Below are positions 1 through 5,850 of a stretch of DNA of 6,518 nucleotides, one piece after another; position 1 is the first letter of the stretch; each line of letters opens with the position of its first letter. Position numbers and translations under genes: made by a program. The DNA lies in the NCBI GenBank assembly GCA_030632865.1, contig DAOVTY010000182.1, positions 1 to 6,518 of the forward strand. The letters run 5' to 3'. The DNA is from Bacteroidota bacterium (GTDB lineage: Bacteria; Bacteroidota; Bacteroidia; Bacteroidales; Prolixibacteraceae). The notes under the pieces are model-generated. The model worked only from the letters and a program-made list of their open reading frames with translations, was not told the origin of the DNA and made no database searches.

Positions 1-2177
1 AGATTGAAAATCCACTTAGCGATAAAATTCATATTAGGATTCTTGATAAACCTTTTGGATATGACTTAAAAACAAAGACAATAATTCTTGATGACAACGG
101 AACTTTTAATACCAGTTTAGATTATTATCACGAAGGTTTTGTTTATGTTGAAAATGAAAACCTTAACAAACACAATCCCCCGGGTACTTATGTTTTTTAT
201 GCCGAACCGGGCGATTCAATCGAGTTTGAATCAACCGGCAATGAATTTTCTTGGGAAACATCCGTATCAGGAACTAGGAAACAAGAAGCCAATTTAATTC
301 AGGAATTGAGAGATGAAATTATAATGCATGAAGATAGTAGGATCTCAAGTTCGAATAAAAAAATTCTAGATAAGGAGTTTAGTTTTGGGATTAGAATTAT
401 TAACGGAAAACCCATGCCTTTCGGCAATGTTAATCCCTTGTTTAATGCCCTTGAAACTGTGGATCAAATTTCTACAAAATATAAAACTGAGATTCCAGAG
501 AAAGCATTTAATTTTATTACTAATGAAGTTAAAGCATACCTCTACAATGGTATTTTAAATTTTGGTGAGAGCATAATCAGAAGTTATGATATAAGACTAG
601 AAAAAGGTTTAGACTCTATAGACTTTTTATTAGTACTTGAAAAAATTGATATGCTAGATATTCATGACGTTTATAACGATTATGGATTACATTCGCGAAA
701 GTGTGCCAGCCAATATTTAAACTATCATTTTTCAAAAGCTAATAAAACAAAAAGGCATCATTTAATCCGTTTCGGTATTAGGAATTCTTCGGATACAGAA
801 TTAGAAGTACAGTTTTCCAAAATGGTTTTAACTGGGGCGCCACTTTACCGCCAAATTGCAGAAACATTAAGCGAAAAGATAATTAGCAAAACTTCACGAA
901 ATAATATTAAAGTAGATAGTTATATATACCAATTTGCTTTAGATAATTATGATTTGATGATTAGACTTTGCAATGATTTGGAATTGGTAAAAGAAGTGAA
1001 ACATATTATTAGTCAACAAAAACAGTTGGCTCGGGGAGATTTTGTTCCGTCGATTGATTTTGTAGATATAAATAATAAGAAAGTCTCATTTGCTGATTTT
1101 CTTGGAGACAAACCAACAATAGTATATTTTTCGTCTAACTGGATTGGAGATAGATATAAATATGATGATCAGGTAATAAAGAATTCCGAAATTAATTTTA
1201 TAATGATTGTTGAAGGTAGTAGTTTCAAACAGTGGGAAGAGTATACAAATTTATCAGAACCAAATGCTACACACTTTTTATATTTAAATGATACAGCCAC
1301 TTTCGAAGACATTTTTCAAAAACATAGTGGATATCTTGTGTTTAATAAAAATGGTGAATTTGTTGAAAATGCAAGTGGAACAAAAGATGCTATTCAAAAA
1401 GCTAAAGACAGTCTCGTTCAAAAAAAAAAAGAGCTCAATAAATCTCAATTACTAAATGTAATAATTCTTCTTTTATTAATATTAACTTTTCTTATTATAG
1501 GTTTATTGATTTGGAAATGGCGGGTTCGGCAACGATTCAGAAAAGAACAGGATCAGCGTCGGTTGCGAGAGTTGGAACTTACAGCAATAAGGTCGCAAAT
1601 GAACCCCCATTTTCTTTTTAATAGTTTGAATTCGGTGCAAAATTTAGTTCAACAAAATAAGGGTCGCGAGGCCCATTTATATTTGGCAGATTTTGCTGGT
1701 TTGATTCGTAAAGTATTACAAAATTCAGAAAAAGAAGAGATTTCTCTTGCCGAAGAATTGGAGATGACAAAACAATATATGAACCTCGAAAAGTTACGTT
1801 TTGATTTCGATTTTTCGATTTCGGTAGAAGATAAAATTGATACAAACAATACCATGGTTCCAAGTATGCTGCTGCAACCCTTTGTGGAAAATGCTATTAT
1901 TCATGGATTGCAAACTAAAGAAGAGAACAGACAATTAAAAGTTGAAATTTCAATTGTTGATACATCAATTAAGATATCTATAGAAGATAATGGTATTGGC
2001 AGAGAGGAAGCTAAAAAGATAAGCAGAACAAAAAACGGGAAAGGATCAAAACTTATTCAGGAACGTCTTGAAATTCTTCAAAAAAAGCAAAATGAAAAAT
2101 ATGGATTGGAAATTATCGATTTAACAGGCGAAAAAAGCGGAACGCGTGTTGAGATTTTTATTCCGGAAGAAAATTAA
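1..2177 (+). CDS. LytS-type sensor histidine kinase with degenerate TlpA/thioredoxin-like sensor domain (5'-partial)
   Basis: The protein is an inner-membrane two-component sensor kinase whose 5' end lies outside the window. The frame is open from the first complete codon at 3, giving 101 codons before the TTG at 306, so that TTG is not the start. Domains in order: a beta-rich segment (about 3-300) resembling the DUF4369-type front of Bacteroidota TlpA proteins (note YAEPGDSIEF); a helical linker; a thioredoxin-like fold (about 1032-1413); one membrane helix (1449-1517); then a His_kinase (PF06580) core. The kinase shows QMNPHFLFNSLNS with phospho-acceptor His at 1608-1610, N box FVENAIIHG (1881-1907), G1 box EDNGIGR (from 1983) and G2 box GKGSKL (2037-2054). 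It looks catalytically complete. Where TlpA proteins have WCGPC, this one reads WIGDR (1140-1154), and the cis-proline region is also absent, so the fold is probably a binding sensor, not a reductase. The partner is the LytTR regulator 89 bases downstream. Signal sensed: unknown. Confidence 0.9.
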   Translation, partial: IENPLSDKIHIRILDKPFGYDLKTKTIILDDNGTFNTSLDYYHEGFVYVENENLNKHNPPGTYVFYAEPGDSIEFESTGNEFSWETSVSGTRKQEANLIQELRDEIIMHEDSRISSSNKKILDKEFSFGIRIINGKPMPFGNVNPLFNALETVDQISTKYKTEIPEKAFNFITNEVKAYLYNGILNFGESIIRSYDIRLEKGLDSIDFLLVLEKIDMLDIHDVYNDYGLHSRKCASQYLNYHFSKANKTKRHHLIRFGIRNSSDTELEVQFSKMVLTGAPLYRQIAETLSEKIISKTSRNNIKVDSYIYQFALDNYDLMIRLCNDLELVKEVKHIISQQKQLARGDFVPSIDFVDINNKKVSFADFLGDKPTIVYFSSNWIGDRYKYDDQVIKNSEINFIMIVEGSSFKQWEEYTNLSEPNATHFLYLNDTATFEDIFQKHSGYLVFNKNGEFVENASGTKDAIQKAKDSLVQKKKELNKSQLLNVIILLLLILTFLIIGLLIWKWRVRQRFRKEQDQRRLRELELTAIRSQMNPHFLFNSLNSVQNLVQQNKGREAHLYLADFAGLIRKVLQNSEKEEISLAEELEMTKQYMNLEKLRFDFDFSISVEDKIDTNNTMVPSMLLQPFVENAIIHGLQTKEENRQLKVEISIVDTSIKISIEDNGIGREEAKKISRTKNGKGSKLIQERLEILQKKQNEKYGLEIIDLTGEKSGTRVEIFIPEEN
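1420..1430 (+). repeat. A11 homopolymer inside the kinase gene
   Basis: Eleven consecutive A residues encode the end of a Gln codon and three Lys codons, between the thioredoxin-like domain and the membrane helix. It is the longest single-base run I see in the window. Reading by hand, loss of one A gives a stop after about nine further codons, and gain of one A gives a stop after about four codons. Either slip would end the protein just before the membrane segment. Whether slippage occurs is unknown. Confidence 0.9.
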
Positions 2178-2247
2178 TATTTTTAATCTCTGAATAACTC
2201 TGTGCTACTTATGTGTTGTTTTTGGTATTGGCACAAAAGTGGAGCAA

Positions 2248-2263
2248 ATACTTTTAAGAGTAT
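2248..2263. promoter_or_regulatory. 16-bp near-palindrome abutting the response regulator start, with weak promoter resemblance
   Basis: ATACTTTTAAGAGTAT reads as an inverted repeat with seven of eight pairs matching; the only mismatch is T2253 against G2258. It ends three bases before the ATG of the response regulator. Its left part, TACTTTTA (2249-2256), also resembles the Bacteroidota -7 element TAnnTTTG, and a TTG lies 18 bases upstream (2228-2230). It may be an operator (possibly autoregulatory), part of a promoter with a very short leader, or chance in AT-rich DNA. The 89-base gap shows no terminator hairpin, so co-transcription with the kinase remains likely. Confidence 0.3.
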
Positions 2264-2266
2264 AAA

Positions 2267-3019
2267 ATGCAAATAAAATCTATTATAGTTGATGATGAAA
2301 AACATGGTCGCGAGAATCTTGCAGGTATTTTACAAAAGTATTGTCCTAATGTTGAATTGTTAGGGGAAGCAGATTCTGTGGAGAGCGCAATTTCTATCAT
2401 TAAATCTCAAAAGCCAGATCTTGTTTTTCTTGATATTGAAATGCCAAGAGCCAATGGATTTAAGCTTTTAGAACATTTTAGTGATTTTAGGTTTGAAGTG
2501 ATTTTTGTAACCGCTTATGGCAATTATGCAATAAAAGCAATTCGTTTTTCTGCCGCAGATTATATATTGAAACCAATAGACATATTGGATTTAAAGGCAG
2601 CCATTGAAAAAGTTTCAGAACGTATTCAGCAAAAACAGGAAAACCTAAGAATTAAACAGCTCTTCCATAATATTAGCCAACCAGACAATCCTCGAATTGG
2701 ATTACCCTACGCTAATAGTATCGAATTTGTGGAAGTGAGCAGAATAATTCATTGCAGGGGTGAAGGAAACTATACTCATATTTATTTTGAAAAGAACGAA
2801 CACCTACTTGTTGCTAAAACTCTTATTGAGTTTGAAGAATTGTTGCAAGAATATTCATTTGTTCGTGTACATAAAACCCATCTGGTAAATCTAAAACATG
2901 TAAGTGCAGTGGTTAAATCTGGAGGTACAAAACTTCGCCTTTCAAATGGCGATTTTGTTGCTGTTTCGCGTCGAAGAAAGGATAAAATTATGAATGACTT
3001 AAAAATAGCAAAACGTTAA
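2267..3019 (+). CDS. LytTR-family response regulator (REC-LytTR)
   Basis: This is a 250-residue cytoplasmic transcriptional regulator of the LytR/AlgR type, the usual partner of LytS-type kinases. The receiver domain (about 3-120) has the acidic pair in VDDE (D9, D10), phospho-acceptor D56 in FLDIEMP, T82 in VTAY and K102 in LKP, so all expected phosphorylation residues are present. A short linker leads to a LytTR DNA-binding domain (about 145-245) with the family landmarks GEGNYTHIYF and VRVHKTHLVNLKHV. Length is normal for the family and nothing is broken. The ATG at 2267 is chosen because the receiver strand MQIKSIIVDDE begins immediately; there is no Shine-Dalgarno sequence at the usual distance, which is common in Bacteroidota. 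Position directly after the kinase on the same strand makes the two a cognate pair. Target promoters are not identifiable here; I found no convincing pair of LytTR-type direct repeats in the flanking non-coding DNA. Confidence 0.95.
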   Translation: MQIKSIIVDDEKHGRENLAGILQKYCPNVELLGEADSVESAISIIKSQKPDLVFLDIEMPRANGFKLLEHFSDFRFEVIFVTAYGNYAIKAIRFSAADYILKPIDILDLKAAIEKVSERIQQKQENLRIKQLFHNISQPDNPRIGLPYANSIEFVEVSRIIHCRGEGNYTHIYFEKNEHLLVAKTLIEFEELLQEYSFVRVHKTHLVNLKHVSAVVKSGGTKLRLSNGDFVAVSRRRKDKIMNDLKIAKR

Positions 3020-3214
3020 TTGAAGAAAATATTATATTCTATTTTACTTACGGCTAACATCCCCTTCAATGAAAAATATAAGTTAAATTTTAACCACAAT
3101 TAAACTCTCTGTAATATTTCGGCTATCAAAATTGAGGCACATCTTATTATCTAATCTATACAAATAAAATTCTACTACAAGTCTTAAAAAACTAAAATTC
3201 AATTCGACAGTTTG

Positions 3215-3244
3215 TTGTACGATTAATTAAAAATATTAAATTTA
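3215..3244 (+). promoter_or_regulatory. weak candidate Bacteroidota-type promoter
   Basis: TTG at 3215-3217, overlapping the TTTG at 3211-3214, is followed after 19 bases by TAAATTTA (3237-3244), one mismatch from the TAnnTTTG -7 element. Spacing is acceptable for the Bacteroidota primary sigma factor. Transcription would begin near 3250 and leave a leader of over 200 bases before the oxidoreductase. In DNA this AT-rich such matches occur by chance, so this is only a candidate. Confidence 0.15.
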
Positions 3245-3266
3245 TAGTTCTTTAATAAAGAGACCT

Positions 3267-3446
3267 ATGCTAAATCTAAACCGTAAACTATTCGATCTAT
3301 TGTTGACTATTAACATACTTTTATTTCAAAATCGTGGTTGGTCAACATTCAAAATATCATTAAAACATTTATTTATTATACAACGCCAGCTCATACACAG
3401 GCCTTTAGGTGTATTAATATTGAATATAAGGCAAAATAATTTTTAA
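3267..3446 (+). CDS. possible 59-residue small ORF, doubtful
   Basis: An ATG-to-TAA frame of 59 codons fills part of the intergenic region. The predicted peptide is Leu/Ile-rich with a short hydrophobic stretch (LFDLLLTINILLF, residues 8-20) and a basic second half ending RQNNF. I recognise no family. In favour: an open frame of this length is somewhat unexpected in such AT-rich DNA, and a promoter-like sequence sits just upstream. Against: no ribosome binding site, repeated CTA leucine codons that the neighbouring genes use sparingly, and overlap with possible operator sites. It could be a small membrane peptide, a leader peptide, a decayed remnant or chance; chance is the default. Confidence 0.15.
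   Translation: MLNLNRKLFDLLLTINILLFQNRGWSTFKISLKHLFIIQRQLIHRPLGVLILNIRQNNF
3301..3347. promoter_or_regulatory. pair of GTTGAC/GTCAAC operator-like half-sites
   Basis: TGTTGAC (3301-3307) is matched by its exact reverse complement GTCAACA (3341-3347). Each copy also sits in a small imperfect palindrome: TGTTGACTATTAACA (3301-3315) and GTTGGTCAAC (3337-3346). The starts of the two sites are about 36-40 bases apart, close to four helical turns, which would suit a dimeric repressor or activator. This is pattern only; no regulator gene of a type known to bind such a site is in the window. Confidence 0.15.
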
Positions 3447-3476
3447 GATTAAAATTCAAAAAAACAATACAATACT

Positions 3477-4883
3477 ATGGGAAATAAGTCAAAACAAACT
3501 CGCAGAGATTTTATCGCTAAATCAACATTAACAACAGCAGGGATTTCAATTGGGGTAAACACTTTTGCATCGGCAATATCTTCAAAACGTATTATAGGAT
3601 CAAACGATAAAATTCGGATGGGTTTTATCGGGATCGGGAACAGAGGATCTCAGTTGTTACAACTATTTATGCAGAATGCCGATTGTGAAATTGCAGCTTT
3701 GTGCGATGTTTATGATCCATACACAACAAGAGATAGGAGCGAAGTGGCTAAACGCTATTTAGATGAGATGAATAGTAAAATTCCGAAAATGGGAGAGAAG
3801 TTTGCTAAACCACCAAAAACTTATAACGATTATCGAGAATTATTGGACGACAAAGATATAGATGCTGTGTGTATTGCCACACCCGACCACTGGCACGCTT
3901 TAATGACTGTTCATGCAATTGAGGCCGGAAAAGATGTTTATGTGGAAAAACCACTTACAGCTACTATTTACGAAGGTCGAAAAATGGTTGAAACTCAAGC
4001 CGCCAGCAATCAGGTTGTTGCTGTTGGTTTAAATAGGAGAGGTTCTACCGCTTATCAGAAGCTTGCTGGTATTATTCCTTCCGGAAAAATTGGTAAAGTA
4101 ACAATTGCACGTGCTGCCAGAATAAGTAATATGTTTCCAAACGGTATCGGAAAAATGAACTCGGAGCAACCTCCAAAAGACTTTAACTGGGATATGTGGT
4201 TGGGGCCTCGAGCTGTTCGTCCGTACCAATATAATATTGCTCCTTATATGTTTCGTTGGTGGAGTGATTACTCCTCTCAAATGGGAAATTGGGGGGTTCA
4301 TTATATGGATGTAATTCGCTGGATGCTTGGCGAAACAGCACCCGTGGCTATAAGTGCACACGGAGGAAAATATGTATTAGATCACGATGGCGATATACCA
4401 GATACTATGCAAGTTACTTACGAATTTGCATCGGGAGCAATTGCAACTTTTGCAATATATGAAGCAAGTAGCGGTGGATTGTTGAAAACGGGCGAAGTTG
4501 AGTTGCGTGGTACTAAAGGAACTTTAAATGCAAGCGAAAAAGGATATACCATAACACCAACTAAAAGAGGCCAGTTTCAAGATTGGGATGCGCAAATAGA
4601 AGCTGAGAAATTTGATACAAAAGATGAATTGTTGAGTGATGGAAGTAGTGGAAATAGCACTGCTACTTTAGTGAGGAATTTTCTTGATTGTGTAAAATCG
4701 AGAGAAACTCCACTCTGCTCGCTTGAAGATGGACATCGTTCAACAAGTTTTGCACATTTGGCAAATATTGCTCTGGCAACTAAAGAACGTTTACATTGGA
4801 ATCCTGTTACCGAGAAATTTACAAACAGCGATGCTGCCAATAAACTACTACATTACGATTACCGTAAACCTTGGAAATTTTAA
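3477..4883 (+). CDS. Gfo/Idh/MocA-family oxidoreductase with Tat signal
   Basis: This is a 468-residue NAD(P)-dependent (or tightly NAD-bound) sugar oxidoreductase, probably exported folded with its cofactor. The leader has the twin-arginine motif TRRDFIAKS (residues 8-16) followed by a hydrophobic stretch to about 33. The Rossmann domain starts with GFIGIGNRG (49-57), continues through CIATPDHWH (132-140) and has the family EKP signature at 157-159. The C-terminal half carries DFNWDMWLGP (235-244), a segment typical of the large Bacteroidota/Planctomycetes subgroup, and GNWGVHYMD (270-278), whose H275 is the likely catalytic histidine. Length fits that subgroup. The substrate cannot be read from sequence; relatives oxidise or isomerise sugars, inositols or glycosides, and some act as GH109 glycosidases. 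It is the first gene of a three-gene cassette, with only 12 bases to the next ATG. The ATG at 3477 gives a complete Tat leader and has an A-rich upstream without Shine-Dalgarno. Confidence 0.92.
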   Translation: MGNKSKQTRRDFIAKSTLTTAGISIGVNTFASAISSKRIIGSNDKIRMGFIGIGNRGSQLLQLFMQNADCEIAALCDVYDPYTTRDRSEVAKRYLDEMNSKIPKMGEKFAKPPKTYNDYRELLDDKDIDAVCIATPDHWHALMTVHAIEAGKDVYVEKPLTATIYEGRKMVETQAASNQVVAVGLNRRGSTAYQKLAGIIPSGKIGKVTIARAARISNMFPNGIGKMNSEQPPKDFNWDMWLGPRAVRPYQYNIAPYMFRWWSDYSSQMGNWGVHYMDVIRWMLGETAPVAISAHGGKYVLDHDGDIPDTMQVTYEFASGAIATFAIYEASSGGLLKTGEVELRGTKGTLNASEKGYTITPTKRGQFQDWDAQIEAEKFDTKDELLSDGSSGNSTATLVRNFLDCVKSRETPLCSLEDGHRSTSFAHLANIALATKERLHWNPVTEKFTNSDAANKLLHYDYRKPWKF

Positions 4884-4895
4884 TTGATTAAAATA

Positions 4896-5846
4896 ATGTA
4901 CAACCGAAGAAAATTTGTTAAAGGAATAACAATTGCTGCGGCATCAATTCCTTTCTCCGGTGTTTTAGCATCGGAAATTATTGGCAAGCAAGTCAATAAA
5001 TATCCAATATTGTTTTTTACAAAACCATTGGATAAATATGAACCCGAGTTTATGGCAGAAACTCTTGCCATGGCAGGTGTTGAAGGTTTTGATTTGACGG
5101 TTAGACCAAAAGGAATAGTTCTTCCTGAAAGAGTTTCTGATGATCTTCCTAAAATAATTGAGACGGGAAGGAAATATAATCTCTCATCAGAAATGATGGT
5201 TACTGCTATTAAAAACATAGAGGATCCATTTGCCAAAGAAGTTTTAACCGTTGCTGCAAAAAATGGAATAAAACATTACAGACTTGGTTATTATAACTAC
5301 GATTTGAAAAAAGGTATAGTAGAATCTTTGGTCGATGTTAAATCTCAAATGGAAAAGTTAGCAGAATTGAATGAGGAGTTAGGAATTCAGGCGGGTTATC
5401 AGAACCATTCAGGAACTCGTGTTGGAGCACCTGTTTGGGATGTTTGGGAAGTAATTAAAGATTTGCCCAGCCAATGGATGAGCAGTCAGTTTGATGTTCG
5501 TCATGCAGTTGCAGAGGGCTCTGCTTCGTGGATTTTAATGATGAGATTATTGAGTAAAAATATTGGTTCGTTGGCAATAAAAGATTCAACTTGGGACGTA
5601 TCGAAAGGAAAAGCCAAAAATGTTAAAATGCCTCTGGGAGAAGGAATTGTAGATTTTGAACTTTACTTTAAAACATTAAAAGAGTTAGATATTGTTGCTC
5701 CAATAACACTTCATGTTGAGTATAAATTGCTTAACGATGATGAAGAGAAGAAAACCTTATTACAGAAACAAAAAGTTTTAGTATCGAGAATTAAAAAGGA
5801 TGTAGATTTTATTAAATCTAATCTTATAAAACACCAATTAATCTAA
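4896..5846 (+). CDS. xylose isomerase-like TIM-barrel sugar isomerase/epimerase with Tat-like signal
   Basis: This 316-residue protein belongs to the sugar phosphate isomerase/epimerase group (AP-endonuclease 2/xylose isomerase-like TIM barrel, PF01261). The leader NRRKFVKG (residues 3-10) plus the hydrophobic stretch ITIAAASIPFSGVLA is twin-arginine-like. Barrel landmarks that probably supply metal and substrate ligands are GVEGFDLTVRP (61-71), YQNHSG (168-173), QFDVRHA (198-204, with D200 and H203), KDSTW (229-233), GEG (248-250) and HVEY (273-276, with E275). A metal-dependent isomerase, epimerase or lyase acting on a keto-sugar is the likely role; the exact substrate is unknown. The ATG at 4896 is preferred to the in-frame TTG at 4884, which directly follows the upstream stop and only adds four residues ahead of the RR motif. 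The frame ends in TAA, four bases before the next ATG, so all three enzyme genes are probably one operon. Confidence 0.88.
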   Translation: MYNRRKFVKGITIAAASIPFSGVLASEIIGKQVNKYPILFFTKPLDKYEPEFMAETLAMAGVEGFDLTVRPKGIVLPERVSDDLPKIIETGRKYNLSSEMMVTAIKNIEDPFAKEVLTVAAKNGIKHYRLGYYNYDLKKGIVESLVDVKSQMEKLAELNEELGIQAGYQNHSGTRVGAPVWDVWEVIKDLPSQWMSSQFDVRHAVAEGSASWILMMRLLSKNIGSLAIKDSTWDVSKGKAKNVKMPLGEGIVDFELYFKTLKELDIVAPITLHVEYKLLNDDEEKKTLLQKQKVLVSRIKKDVDFIKSNLIKHQLI

Positions 5847-5850
5847 CGAA

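Larger units (their letters stand above)
3020..3476. other. 457-base AT-rich intergenic region
   Basis: This stretch separates the two-component pair from the enzyme cassette and is visibly more AT-rich than the flanking genes. I see no tRNA, no large repeat, no insertion sequence and no GC-rich hairpin followed by T residues that would be a clear terminator. It probably contains the promoter of the cassette. Weak candidates are listed separately: a promoter-like pair at 3215-3244, GTTGAC/GTCAAC half-sites at 3301-3347 and a 59-codon ORF at 3267-3446. Confidence 0.85.

Noticed and set aside
306..308. TTG as start codon of the kinase
   Set aside because: The frame is open upstream to the window edge and the upstream residues continue a recognisable periplasmic module.
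1618..1863. Antisense ORFs opposite the kinase core
   Set aside because: They lie wholly inside a well-supported coding region, show no recognisable domain and are explained as shadows of the + strand gene.
2178..2266. Rho-independent terminator between kinase and regulator
   Set aside because: There is no GC-rich stem followed by a T run; the short T tracts are not preceded by a convincing hairpin.
3020..3120. Terminator after the response regulator
   Set aside because: Only AT-only pairings of about four bases can be drawn, which is not distinguishable from background.
4884..4886. TTG directly after the oxidoreductase stop as start of the isomerase
   Set aside because: The ATG at 4896 gives a normal Tat leader (MYNRRKF); the TTG adds only four residues and is a rarer start.
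4029..5236. Antisense ORFs of about 87-118 codons opposite the oxidoreductase and isomerase
   Set aside because: They overlap genes with clear family motifs and have no family features of their own.
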